Source: Phellopilus nigrolimitatus
Taxonomy: Eukaryota > Basidiomycota > Agaricomycetes > Hymenochaetales > Hymenochaetaceae
Direction of reading: 5' to 3'
DNA length: 64,000 nucleotides
Assembly: GCA_021029095.1 (NCBI GenBank)
Contig: JAJOHG010000008.1
Span: forward strand, 558,001-622,000
This document shows positions 21,500 through 33,173 of the stretch, in pieces. The notes beneath the pieces are model-generated. The model saw only the letters and a list, made by a program, of their open reading frames with translations, had not been told where the DNA came from and searched no databases. The position numbers were made by a program, and so were the translations under genes. Each line of letters starts with the position of its first letter. The first letter of the stretch is position 1.

Positions 21500-23815
21500 T
21501 CACACGTGTGCATCTCCCTTGATCAATTGCGCATGCTTTGCGCTGCGCGGCGTAATGGCGCAGCTGAAAGGTTTCGGTGTGCTGTAGATGATTTTAGAGG
21601 TGTATATCAGAAGAGCAAGAAGGAATCAATGCTGAAGTATGTCTCACGTAATCATCCCAGACTCGAACGCGAGGTCTGGAGGAACATCTTTCCCGCTGTC
21701 GGGATCTCTAACGGGTCGGATATCGAAAGCAGCGAGCACGCTGACCATGGTCAACCAGACTACTGTGTCGGCGAAGTTGCGACCCGGGCATACTCTATTC
21801 GACATTCAGTCTCAAGTCATGAGTGATGCATGTGGATGCGCTGTAATCACCTCCTGCCGAAGCCAAAGACGATGGTGCTAGGATCCGAGCTAGCATTGGC
21901 GTACTCTTCCGATGTTGCATCATCCGGGTTTAAAGCCGATTTGTTGTTAGGTACGCCGCAAGCATGCCTTTCTGGGTCGAACACATCAGGATTGGGAAAG
22001 AATTCTTCATCCCTCATCATTTGCCTGTAAATTTATTTCGGTGCTCCTCTCAGCATAAGCACGTCACGCGTCACGAGAAATAGCCGAAGTACCATATATT
22101 TGCTAGAATCATTGAGCCACTGGGTATCGACCAATCACGATAAGTATCGTTTTCCGTAGACAAGTGCGGTAGACCTGACAATAAGAATCAGAGGAACTCT
22201 TTACATATAAAGCAGATCTGAAATCACCTAGAGGAGCGGGAGGGTTGATTCTGTAGTAAACATATGAGCTGTCGAGGGTCTTGTGAGATTACAATTACAG
22301 CGCACCTATATACCTCCTTCAATATGCAATCAACGTACGGAAGACTTGGTCGGTCGTCGAACGTTGGTAAGCGGTCTGCTCCAACGACCCTATCAATCTC
22401 TTCTTGCGCACGCGTAGCGACGCGAGGATGGAGAGTCATCAGGAGGAAAAATGTGGAAATAACGGTCTTTGTCTTGTAGCAGAAAGATCTGAAGTAAGTT
22501 AATGTGTCACTTAAAAACACCAGCATATGCATACTGTATCATTTCCAGCTGACGAGACAATAGTTTCAGACAACCATTTAACGACAACCATATACAATAG
22601 CTTACTGCTGTAGATAATAGCCCCAACAATCTTAATATCTTCTTCATATTCGCTATTAGCAACCCCGGTTTCTTCGTAGTCGTCCAAAAAAGACGAAATG
22701 AGACACGGGATGTCTTTCCCTTCTGCCTACCAAAAGTTGGCGTCGCATCAGTCGCTTCAACAGACAGTATCTCCCCAGCCGTCTCACATACTCTGTTATC
22801 TTTGACCACATTATATGGCTTGTTGTGTACCTCCTCCGTTAACTTGCGTGTTTCCAGAGCAAGTCGCTTCAGTCCCATACCAGGTAGCCATGCTGGCACA
22901 TGGCGCACTACCGAATGATAAATAGGATTTCCTGAGTATAAGAGACAAAGAAAGAAAGTTACGTTCGCCACATACAGAAGGGAAGCACGTCAAGCAAAGT
23001 AGAGCCCAAATCTCCTGAGTTTATTACCAGGCTATTGGCGTGCTCAACGAGCTCAACGAGTGGATCGTCTTCAGAGCGTACCCGGTGACCATATGTTGCT
23101 AGTAAAGTTATCCCGGCGACGAGTCTATTGAAGAAAGAACTCATCTTAGCAACTAATCCATGAGCTATTTCTAACCACTGTAGCACTGCTCACCCCTGTA
23201 TGTCGTCTCTAAATTTATGAGGCCTAACCAGCAGATGATGGAGAAACCTGTGGACCTCGGCCTCTTGTAACGACCTAAAGGACGATATGGTCTGGGAGCT
23301 GAAATACTTCTGCATCATTCGCCGCTGGTTCCGTAGACGTGCGCCGTACGGAAGGAAGGGTGTGCCCGCAGCCCAACCCATACTGCGTCATTTATGAGCA
23401 AGAGCGATGTGATATTCTTGTCTGAAAGAAGGCTAACAGTTCGAGCACAGGCATCCAGGGCCTTCCGGAAAAGACTAAACTTTTCTTGTCCAGGAGATCG
23501 CGCGCAGCAGCAAAGGAGTTGACGATGATCAGCGTGTGGCCGAGCACGTATGCAGATATCACGTCTCCTGAAAACAGAAAGAAAGCTGCTCGTCAAACAT
23601 GCAATGAATCGCGCTGAGGAGGAGTCCGCACCATACGATCTTCCCCATTTTGCGTACGTCTCCCATGAGTAATCGCGTGGGAGCTTTCTTGCGTGCCCTA
23701 TGATAGGATCTGCTGGTGGACTAGGAGGCAGGCGGCCAGATCGTGCAACCAGAGTCCTTCTCAGAGCAATTATGAGCGCAAGAGCAGCGAATAACGATAC
23801 GACAGAGAGCAGCAT
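21500..23815 (-). CDS. Cytochrome P450-4, 13 exons, 525 aa, intact
   Basis: Exons: 23815-23632, 23567-23438, 23382-23194, 23124-22976, 22907-22792, 22726-22606, 22548-22535, 22472-22306, 22250-22228, 22174-22093, 22024-21851, 21794-21648, 21581-21500, together 1578 nt with all phases consistent. Subfamily A: anchor [14 protein letters not shown], hinge [17 protein letters not shown] (ExxR) in exon 8, FDPERH in exon 11, [15 protein letters not shown] across exons 11/12. The I-helix microexon reads TGNDT instead of AGNDT, because the split codon begins with A. The start at 23,815 is chosen because it aligns with the paralogues; an in-frame ATG 12 codons upstream exists. No TATA box like those of the other copies was noticed. 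The substrate is unknown. Confidence 0.9.
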
Positions 23816-24750
23816 TTCGAAAAATTCGGAGAGGGCGACGCGAGTATTCACAAGAGGGAGGCCGCAGGTTTCCCTTGTAAGTTTTGAATCATTTGTGTTG
23901 GAGCTTTTGTCGGAGATAATCGACTAAAGAGATAGGTTATTCAATGAAAGACCAGGTGGCCTTTTGAAGATTTGTATAGATTCGTTGAAGGAACTCGTGC
24001 TGCAATTTCGGATGTTTTACTTCCTAGTCTTCGCGCCCATCCCAGAACACTGTGGGCGTATCATAAAGTCGAGATCATTTGAGAATCTCGCACATCAGCG
24101 AATGTAATAAGGGGTCGAGCATGCGTTATACATAACATATATGATAGGCCTTCAAGCTTCAAGGCCATTTGGAACGGAATCTTACTTCAGAAGTGTACTC
24201 ACAGCTTTCTAGGGTTGTGTTGAGAAGCACATTAGATTCATCTAGTTAAGGCAAGGAAGCAGCGGGCGCCGAAGAATACTGGTGATCGCAAGTACCACGG
24301 CCAAGGTGTACATATGTAATTATGCGCTGTGCAGGCCAAGTGCTGCGCACCGCAGAAACGAAGACAAGGAGAAATTGAGGTGAAACGAAAGGGAATTGTG
24401 GTTGCGTTGCTGTGTCGAACAAGCCTCAAGGACATTGGTTGCATTGGACAAGGATCAGGACCTGATTGGACAGAAATCCGGAGCTGTGTCGGCGGCTGGA
24501 GTAACTTGTGTCGCCAAGGACTTCGCATGTGCGTCGCGTCGTACATAATAAAATCAGGCTCCTTCGGACGCATCCACAAACGTGCAGCACGCATCCACGA
24601 CAACGGCCGTTCATACTTGCTTGACGACGTCCACGACTCGCCGTCTCCAATCTCCTAAACTTCTGGTCACACACTCAAGGTACCTGCTCACATCAGCAGC
24701 TCGACCCAGCGAAGCACCGCGATAGTAAATTGAAGCTAAATTGAAGCAGC
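23816..24750. other. Intergenic between divergent P450-4 and OSBP
   Basis: About 930 bp. Overlapping frames near 24,240-24,660 on both strands show no recognisable domain. The two flanking genes start toward each other's upstream side, so promoter elements of both should lie here; none is obvious. Confidence 0.45.
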
Positions 24751-26880
24751 ATGGCGCCGAAGGACAAAGACGTCACACCCACACCCACGCTGGCCGTGCA
24801 CGATGCTGATGCCAACAGGAGCTCCGTCGCAGAGGAGGAGGCGCACGGCGACGTAGAAGAGGACCTGGAGGTGGAGGCAGAGGCGGTCGCCGTACCCGAC
24901 ACTGGGGATGCAGGCGAAGGTGGGAAGCTCAAGATGATCGTTCAGCTGCTCAAGCGTTGTCTCGGTGTGAAGGACCTCGCAGCCATGTGCGTACGAGTCC
25001 TTGTCTTTGGCTTGTAATTTACAACCGAACGAGATCACTGACGTATTGCTTTCCTACGTGCTTTCTTTTACTGTACTCCTCTATTGGAACCGCGATTAAT
25101 TATGACGGCGACAACACACGTCGATGTTGATGGGTATGCTGTGTTGAACGCAAAGGCGGCTCTCGCTCCCCGCATCATTGCTCGAGCCGATACCTAACCT
25201 GGAATATTGGCATTATCTCGATCGACCAGACCTATTCGTTTCGTGAGTTCACCCTGCAAGATAATGAACACGAACTTTGCTTATATTGGGTCCTATTAGT
25301 ATTAATGACTCTGAGGATCCTTTTGAGCGTATGCTAGCTGTTATTCGATTTACTTTCACGAAAGATCTCAAGTTCATTGTAAGCTCCCCTTAGTCGTATT
25401 TCTTTCTTACGAATACATTGCTGATCAAGGATTTTCAGCGAGGCAAGGTCGTCAAGCCCTACAACTCCGTCCTTGGCGAGCATTTCCGCGCGCATTGGGA
25501 CGTCCTTCCCGTAGAGTACTCGGCCGACCCCTTACAGGCCCCTATCCACCGCCAACACATCACCTCGCCTCCTCCCTCGATCCTCGGGAAAACCTCAAAG
25601 GGCGAGAGCGTTCTCTCCTTCCGCTCAGGAACGAGCGCAAAGCGCGCCTCGTCGATCTTCGATTTCGCCGCGGCACGCGTGACACCTTTGCCCAAGTCCG
25701 CCGGGCCCGCGTCTCCGGAGCAGACACCGACAAACGGCGCTGCGGACGCGGTCGAGTCGAATCTCGCCGCGCAGGTTTCGAGCCTCAGCCTTGGTGCCGC
25801 GTCCGGGTCGTTCGAGAGCGGCGGGGCCGTTTCAGGCCCAGAAGATGCCGCGGAGGAGTGCGTGCGTGTTGCATTCCTCACCGAGCAGGTCTCGCACCAC
25901 CCGCCAGTCAGTGCGTACCACGCCGCGTGTCCCGCGCGCGGCGTCGCGCTGACAGGTGTCGACCAGATCAGCGCGCGCGTATCGGGTACGAGCGTGCGCG
26001 TCTCGCCCGGCTCACAGAACCGGGGAATTTTCGTGCAGCTCACGGCTGGGCCCGGCGAGGGAGAGAAGTACCAGATTACGCACCCCATCGCAATGGTGAA
26101 CGGCATGCTGCGTGGCAGCTTTTACGTCACCGTGGGCGAGTCAACGATCATCACGTGTTCTGGATTGCGGACAGGCGAGGCGGGTGGGGAGGGGAGTGAG
26201 CGGCTGCGGGCGATCATTGAGTACAAGGAAGAGGTAGGAACATCATCGATGATACATTTATATAACATCAGTCCAATTTTCTGACCTTTATGCAGCCCTG
26301 GATTGGCGGACCCAGGTTCGCGGTCGAAGGCGTCGTGCACACATACCGCGAGGGCGAGCATACGCACGAGGAGTGGACGAAGGTTAAGCATGTCCCGCGG
26401 AGCGCGGCGGTCGCCTTCTTCGACGGCTCATGGCGCGGGCGTGTGCGCTGGCGGCGCGCCGACGCCCCACCCGCGCCCGCAGAAGAGCAGGCGCTTCTGC
26501 TTGATCTCACGCCGCTGCAGATCGTCCCAAAGCGCGTGCGCCCGCTCGCGCGCCAGCACGCGTACGAGAGCCGGCGGCTGTGGGAGAGCGTGACGAGCAA
26601 TCTGCTCACGAAGGAGTACGGCGAGGCAACGCGCAATAAGCAGGCGATCGAGCAGTGCCAGCGCGATAAGGCGGCGGAGCGGAAGCGAAAGGGCGAGGAG
26701 TGCGTACTTTTTCTGCTTTCTTTTTGCTCGAGTCTACGAATTTATTTATTTTATCCTTAACAACCCAGATTCATACCTGTGTTCTTCGAGAGAGACATAG
26801 AATCGGGCATGCCGAAACTTACTCCAGAAGGCGTGAAGGCACTGGAAGAGGAACTTAAGACGACAGACGGAGAATCATAA
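24751..26880 (+). CDS. Oxysterol-binding protein (OSBP/KES1-OSH type), 570 aa
   Basis: A sterol/phosphoinositide transfer protein of membrane contact sites. Six exons: 24751-24986, 25156-25242, 25300-25378, 25439-26233, 26296-26699, 26769-26880, summing to 1713 nt. The N-terminus is short and acidic. The ORD domain begins with a LSLPASLLEPIPNLEYW segment, continues through INDSEDPFERML and RGKVVKPYNSVLGEHF, and carries the family signature EQVSHHPP in exon 4. The insertion between them (about residues 160-260) is Ser/Ala-rich and probably disordered. Exon 5 contains the GSWRG and KEYGEATRNKQ segments and the last exon an FIPVFFERD segment. There is no PH or ankyrin domain, so it is the short Kes1-like type. 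Its last exon was duplicated at 31.96 kb. It sits inside the P450 cluster without an obvious functional link. Confidence 0.9.
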
Positions 26881-27900
26881 TTCGCGGGATCATTTTCATC
26901 TTTCTCGGACTGTCTGCAGCTTTCGGGCTCCATCTTGCATCACGAAATCAAACATACATATACCACAACACACGTTATTCTGCTCTTCATTGCTCCCTCT
27001 CGTTTCATCCGCGGTGTACATTTAGTTAGCTTGGTTGCGAAAGAGGAGAAGCGGGCTGTGCGGCTAGTTCTTTCCTTACTTAGCTGTTCTTAGATTAGAA
27101 ATGCATCCTATTCTTCCTCGAAATTCTCGGCTTTTTTTTTCTACTCCTGGAGCCACTTTGTTTTTACGAGTTTTCCTCGTCGTCGTTCTGCCACCCCTGA
27201 ATTAGCAACGTGCTGATTATAGCTCCTGTGACGGACATGCATTGCAGCGACAGAACCTAGCTAACCGTAGCCCACTCGACAGAACTTACGGTGCTAGCCT
27301 ACTGGCGGTCTTGTGGAATGTTGCCCGAACCGCTGTATCGCTTTAGCTCTTTGCCAGCGCTCGCTTTAGCCCTTTGCCAGCGCTCGCTATGCCTGCCCTT
27401 CAAGTGCCCAAGCTAATTTCTGGCGCTTCCCCTATGGTCTCCGTCTTTGTTGGTCGAGCGCTCCCGATCCTTTCAGGAACAAATGGATGTGAAGAAAAGC
27501 AGTTCTCATGAGATGTGATGGTAATACTACGTTCTTGGCTACTCGATGATCATTTTCGGTACCTACATTACCTACGTTCTCTGATGCGATTCTGGGACAA
27601 GAAATGACTTTTCTACGCTTGCTGGTCCGGATAAATCGCCGGCTTTTTTGCATCTGCTCAGAAAACGTTCCTCAAAATCTTTACGCTAACTACTCGGTAC
27701 ATAATTCCGACGATCAAGAAAATCAGTTTGCCCTAAATGGTTTTCGGGACATCTTCCGCTCGCGCTCAGCCCGCAATCTTTGTCGTATATCGGTCGACCC
27801 ATGTGAGTACTTCGCCTTATCATTTGGACTTCGTATCTGATATGACTGTAAACGAATGAAGTGCATTGATTTTCCGCGAGATTTCCCGACTTCGACGCTA
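26740..27900 (+). repeat. Source copy of the OSBP-tail / P450-upstream duplication
   Basis: From the last OSBP intron through the final exon and about 1 kb of downstream DNA, this stretch matches 31,940-32,990 in the same orientation, with small gaps. Shared landmarks include GATTAGAAATGCATCCTATT, GCATTGCAGCGACAGAACCT and TCAGGAACAAAT. It ends some 290 bp before the P450-5 start. There is no independent gene in it. Confidence 0.85.
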
Positions 27901-28104
27901 TGCGCCGGCAGGACCTAGGTTATGCATGATCCTCAGGACGTCCCTCAAACGGAACTGAATTGCGTCTTGGAGTGCCAGCGATGTCCAAAATGTTTCGCAT
28001 TTCTCGATTTTCGTGGTACGTCAAGGAACAACAGCAATTGAAGTATCCAGTCATACGTCGTGCCTGCTTGACCGAACCTTCAGCCCTTGTGACGTCTAGT
28101 TCAC

Positions 28105-28112
28105 TATATAAG
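28105..28112 (+). promoter_or_regulatory. TATA box of P450-5
   Basis: TATATAAG, 75-82 nt upstream of the ATG at 28,187, matching the position in the paralogues. Confidence 0.5.
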
Positions 28113-28186
28113 CAAAGGAATGTAGCTTGGTACAACACCATCTGCCAGCTCATTCATTATCCGTCTCCTCTAGAGAGCTGCCCTAC

Positions 28187-30556
28187 ATGTTATTCTCTGT
28201 CGCCCCCTTCTTCGCTGGTCTCGCTCTCTTCGTCGTTCTCAGAAAGATCTGCAGAACCAATGAACGCACCGGTCACTTGCCACCCGGACCACCCGCAGAT
28301 TTCATCATAGGCCACGCACGCAAGCTCCCGCGAGAGTCCGCCTGGAAGACATACGCGGAATGGGGCAAAAGCTACGGTGCGTCCAGCATCTGCATGAGCT
28401 ACGTCATAGTACCCCTTCCGACACGAATAATAACAATAATAATAGGAGATGTGATGTCCGCCTACGCTTTCGGGACCACGTTGATCGTCCTCAACTCCGT
28501 TGCCTCCGCGCACGATATCCTAGTTCGAAGAAGCACTATATTCTCTGATAGGCCCTGGCTGCCTGTGTTCGAAATGTACGCGCTCTATCCATTCGGCCAT
28601 CCAGTTTTTTCAGATGCTCAATTCTACATGACAGGATGGGATGGGGAATTACCATCCCCTTCCTTTCGTACGGCACGCGCCTGCGGAAGCAGCGACGCAT
28701 GATGCAGAAACACTTTAACCCGCAGGCGATCACGTCTTTTCGAGCGCTGCAGGAGGCCGAGGTCTGCAAATTCCTCGGTCACTTGCTGGCAAGGCCAGCG
28801 AATTTTCTCGACGACATTCATGGGTGAGCGGCGAGCAAGGATCCGTTGTCGGGTGAGAAAAGCGGCTTTACACTGATGTCGACTTTCGTGCAGACTGATT
28901 ACTAGGATCATTCTTCTGATCGCATATGGCCACAAGGTCACGTCGGAAGAAGACCCACTCATCGAGCTAGTTGAACGATCTTCCAGAATGTCGATTAGCG
29001 CGGGGAGTCCAGGAACAACGATAATAGATATATTTCCTTTTCGTACGTGACTAATACCACTTTCTTAACTGTTGCTGACTGGCGACACTATTCAGTGCGC
29101 CATATGCCTGCCTGGCTGCCTGGTATGCAAGTGAAGAGACACGCTCAGAAAGCGCGCAAGCTTAATGATGAGGCATTGAACGTACCATATGACGAAGTCA
29201 AAGCGAGAAAAGTGCGTCAATGATATCTTACGCATTTTTGTCACCTATTATGAGCCCGGACTAATGCGGCTCCATCGCTCGTCTCCCTCCGCCTCTTTAA
29301 AAAAGGCTAAAGGAGAGCAAGATCCATGTTTGATCTCGTGCCTTCTAGATGAGTACGGAGAAGCCGGTGTTCTAGAGAGTGAACATGAAGAAGACATGAA
29401 GGCTGTCGGATTTACTGTTTATGTCGGTACGTTATCTCCAGACGTCTTAGGGAGGTATAATTGAAATATTCTGCCTCATTCAGCGGGAAACGATTCTGTA
29501 GGTTCTCTTACTGTCCCTTGTAATCTTATTGAACAGATTTTCGCTACTACGTTGTCGTTAATAGACAAAGACCGTTATTTCTACTTTTTTCATGATGATG
29601 GCCCTACATCCTGGGGTCATCAAGCAGGCGCACGAAGAGATAGACAGAATCGTCGGGACAAGTCGCCTGCCCACATTTAACGACCGGCCAGATCTACTCT
29701 ACGTCGAGTGTATATTGAAAGAGCTATACAGGTCCATGTAGAATCGTTCTCGCACGACACCGTTGATAGCTCATATCTTTTCATTAGAATCAATCCTCCT
29801 GGTCCTCTAGGTGGTTTTTGTTTTATTTATCGAATAAACTGCACTTATCTCTGAGCCATGTTCCTCTCCGATCTGTTGCATAATAAGGTGTGCCGCACAC
29901 GTCCACGAAGTCAGATACGTACCGCGGGTGGATGATTCCAAGTGGATCTACAATCTTAACAAACATATGGTGAGGCTTGACCTTTTGCATCTCGTGGGAT
30001 GCGCTCATTTTTCTGTGGTTTCGAAAGGCAAATGATGAGGGACGAACAATTCTTTTCCGAACCTGATGTCTTCAACCCTGCTAGGCACGTAGATACAAGT
30101 CCGAGAAATGGTAGTCTCGTGCACAACGGTGAGACCCCGGACGAATACTCAAGCGCGAATGGCGACGACCCCGGCGCCATCGTCTTCGGTTTTGGCAGAA
30201 GGTGACCTTCTGTGCCGGGTCGAAATGAGTCGAACTCATTAATCATGGTTTGGACTTTTATTAGATTGTGTCCAGGCCGACATTTCGCAGACAGCATAAT
30301 TTGGTTGACCATAGTAAATGTGCTTGCGACTTTCGACATCCGGCCATACAAGGACCCCGTCAGCGGAGAGGACGTTCCTCCCGAATTCGCATTTGAGACT
30401 GGAATCCTTACGTGAGAAGCCATACGTCGATCTTTTCTTTTTTCAATTCTCATATATGCCCCTCAAATCATCTGTAGGCCCCCGAAAGCCTTTAAATGCG
30501 CGATTGTCCCGCGGAGCGCAAAGCATGCACAGGTGGTTAAAGGAATGCATGTTTGA
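28187..30556 (+). CDS. Cytochrome P450-5, 13 exons, 526 aa, intact
   Basis: Exons: 28187-28376, 28446-28575, 28635-28823, 28894-29042, 29096-29211, 29306-29426, 29484-29497, 29565-29731, 29788-29810, 29888-29969, 30028-30201, 30265-30411, 30478-30556, sum 1581 nt, all in phase. Subfamily B, plus strand, opposite to P450-1 and -2. Anchor MLFSVAPFFAGLALF, hinge LPPGPPAD, microexon AGNDS followed by T, KELYR, FNPARH, FGFGRRLCPGRHFAD. Intron 1 is free of stops and a multiple of three, so retention would give a longer but open product. The start is the second ATG of the open stretch, chosen by alignment with the paralogues and TATA spacing. Near 30,733-30,768, downstream, is the P450 3'-flank motif on the opposite strand. 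Confidence 0.9.
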
Positions 30557-31939
30557 TCCAGGCCCATATTTCTTCTGGATAGCTTCCTTCCTCGGGAAGA
30601 AATGCTCGTGATAAAACGATGACTCACTCTGGTACTTAGCTGTTTTGTTGACGGTAGACACAAGAGCACATTCGCATCTTTTCATGACGTAGCAAACGTT
30701 GAATGATCGACGCATCGCGTTGGCTCCCTCGCGTTGATCACGAGGCTCAGCGATACGCGCACGTGCGCAATTTTTGGCTTACAAACTAGATAAATGGTTT
30801 GTAGTTTCTTCAACGCAAACAAGGAACTTTTGCATGCACAGTACTTTCGCAAAACTTTGATCTCGGCTCGCGGCTAACGACACGTCGGGTACATTCGATA
30901 CGAAACACGACGAGGCCCAAAGTAACGCAAGCTGATTCCGGTTGTCACTCTGTCTGATAAACTATACCGCATGTTATTCAGCAAGCGTGGGAACGAGATA
31001 ATGAGGCAGAAAGTCCTTGCAAAAATTATTTGCAAAAGTTCTAAATACGGTCTACTGGATCAGGATGCTCAAGGCATGTCACAAATAGGTCTGGTCTGTG
31101 GTCTGAAGCGCCAATGGGACAAACCGATCTCGTGTACAGCGTTGCAGACTTGCAGTTCCCATTTTAGCCCATTTTTGACGGTATTGTATTTTCGACATTT
31201 CTCGTTGTATACTGGACGTGCGGCATAGGGCTCCGCACACGGATACGGCGGTATAGCCCAACTCTCTATACGGTACGGCCTGTATTCGTGACCTCAAAGG
31301 GGCCTTTTCAGCATGCAACACATTGGTAACTTTTTTTTTTTTTTCGAAGCTAAAAGTAATAACAAAGTTAAACGAGTCCATCTTCAAAGCCAGATACTCC
31401 TATTTCTCAAGAACGAATGTGTGCACCTCGCCACCGTAATACGGATACGGTACGACGCCTCGTGCGTGTGGACCCACTCCTGCGCGGTCTCGCCTGGGCC
31501 GTGCGCGATGTAGGCACGTGCGAGCCGCTGCCGGGCGGCGACACGCTCGAGTGCGGGAGATGACCAACGCCGCCGACGTGCGCGAGCGCTGCGCGGATCT
31601 CGAGGATCGAGGATCGAAGATGGCATTGACGATTCAATATTGTGAAATAAAATAAGCTATATTTAGGCTAAAACGAAGTGTAAAGTGACCCGCAGGTCAC
31701 CCTTCATACCCACGCTGACCTGGACCCGCCGTACCCGGACGCGCATGTCATACATGACCTGCGGATTTGGGTCTGCAATTTGAAAATCTCCTAGTAGAGT
31801 CATATTGTACAGACGGTTCCGAGTCTACCCACAGATTGACCTGTGCTATGCCCTACTAACGCCTTATGTCCCCTTCAAATTTGGAACACAACATGATGTA
31901 TACAACTCTTTACTGTGCTTTTCATAAATAATGAGAATG
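30557..31939. other. Intergenic with rearranged repeat fragments
   Basis: It contains the 3'-flank motif (30,733-30,768), a repeat shared with 43.4-43.8 kb (31,045-31,410), a T13-15 run near 31,330, and a GC-rich stretch at about 31,440-31,640. That stretch reads as a plausible minus-strand exon fragment (segment RAYIAHGPGETAQEWVHTHE) but has no start, partner exon or recognised family. No complete gene is seen. Confidence 0.45.
31045..31410 (+). repeat. Repeat unit shared (inverted) with 43,400-43,830
   Basis: Matches the reverse complement of 43.4-43.83 kb with gaps. Landmarks are CTGGATCAGGATGCTCAAGG, CGTTGCAGACTTGCAGTTCC, TTGTATACTGGACGTGCGG and CCTTTTCAGCAT. The 43-kb copy is longer in the TACGG-rich middle. 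A short third piece (GTCCAGTAT...GAGAAAAGTCGA) lies at about 40,467-40,520. All copies sit beside P450-6 or P450-7. It is non-coding; it may be a mobile-element remnant. Confidence 0.7.
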
Positions 31940-32990
31940 AAATTTATTCTAAACAACCCAGATTCATACCTATGTTCTTCGAGACATAGAGTCGGGCATG
32001 TCGAAACTTACGCCAGAAGGCGTGAAGGCACTGGAAGAGGAACTAAAGACGACAGAAGGAGAATCATATTGACGGTATCATTTTCCATCTTTCTCGGACT
32101 TCGTCCGCGGTGTACATTTGGTTAGCTTGGTTGCGAAAGACTGTGCGGCTATTTCTTTCCTTACTTAGCTGTTCTTAGATTAGAAATGCATCCTATTCTT
32201 CCTCGAAATCCTCGGCTTTTTCCGAGTGCCTGGTTTCTTCCCAGCGAGCCACTTTGTCTTTGCGAGTTTTCCTCGTCGTCGTTCTGCCACCCCCGAATTC
32301 GCAACGTGCTTATTATAGCTCCTGTGACGGTCATGCATTGCAGCGACAGAACCTAGCTAAATCGACAGAACTTACAGCGATAGCCTACTGACGGTCTTGT
32401 GGAATGTTGTCCGAACCTGCTGCATACTTTTAGCCCCTTTCCCGCGCTCGCCATGCCTGCCCTTCAGGTGCTCAACCTAATCTCTGACGCTTTCCCTATG
32501 GTCTCCTTCTTTGTTGGTCGAGCACTCCCGAACCCTTCAGGAACAAATTGATGTGAAGAAAGGCAGCCCCCATGTAGTCCGGAGATGTGATGGTGATACT
32601 ACGTTCTTGGATACTCGAAAGTCGTTTCCGGTAACTACATTTGCTATCGTACGCGATTCTGGGATACAATTGGCTTTTCTACGCTTGCTGGTCGAGCCAT
32701 AAGTGTCCTCGGTAGGATAAACTCCTCGGGTTTCTTGCACGTGCTCCGAAAATCCGTTTCCAAATTCTTACACTAACTACTTGGTATATAACTCTGAGGA
32801 TCAAAGAGAGTTGGATTTCCCTAAACGGTTTTTTGGGCATCTTCCGCTCGCTCAACGCGCAATCTTTGTCATATATCGGTTAGCTATGTGAGTCCTTCGC
32901 CGTAATTATTTGGACTTCATATTCACGTTGATTGTAAACGAGTGTAGCGCATTGACATTTCGCGAGCTTTTCCGACTTCTTCGGCGCTGT
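31940..32990 (+). repeat. Copy of 26,740-27,900 (OSBP tail plus spacer) upstream of P450-6
   Basis: Direct-orientation duplicate of the OSBP 3' end and spacer. Several blocks present in the source are shortened here (for example the stretch after the stop codon). Similarity fades at about 32,990, and from about 33,007 on the sequence instead matches the region upstream of P450-7. Confidence 0.85.
31961..32071 (+). pseudogene. Orphan copy of the last OSBP exon
   Basis: It corresponds to the final OSBP exon at 26,769-26,880, preceded by the same AACAACCCAG acceptor. Compared with the source it lacks 4 nt (an AGAG in the TTCGAGAGAGACATAG stretch), which brings a TAG into frame after nine codons, and its terminal TAA is changed. 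The rest of the gene is not present. A relic created by the duplication that also copied DNA upstream of P450-5. Confidence 0.9.
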
Positions 32991-33088
32991 GACTCACTGG
33001 ATTTTCGACATGTCCTTCTCAACATCAAACTAGTCAACCTGAGCTTCGGCTCCGCATTTTCTCGGGGCCACCTTTTCTTACCACTGAG

Positions 33089-33096
33089 TATAAAAG
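33089..33096 (+). promoter_or_regulatory. TATA box of P450-6
   Basis: TATAAAAG, 78-85 nt upstream of the ATG at 33,174; an identical box at the identical distance precedes P450-7. Confidence 0.6.
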
Positions 33097-33173
33097 AATA
33101 CGAGAAAAGAGAATCTTCTGCATTAAACCTTCATTTTCTGTTTCGCTCGCTACACCTCTCGAAGCTCGTCCAA

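Noticed and set aside
24238..24658. Opposed 110-120 codon frames upstream of OSBP
   Set aside because: Mutually overlapping on both strands, Cys/Arg-rich, with no recognisable domain; probably chance.
31384..31637. GC-rich minus-strand frame as a gene
   Set aside because: It has protein-like composition but no start context or partner exon; listed only as a possible fragment in the intergenic entry.
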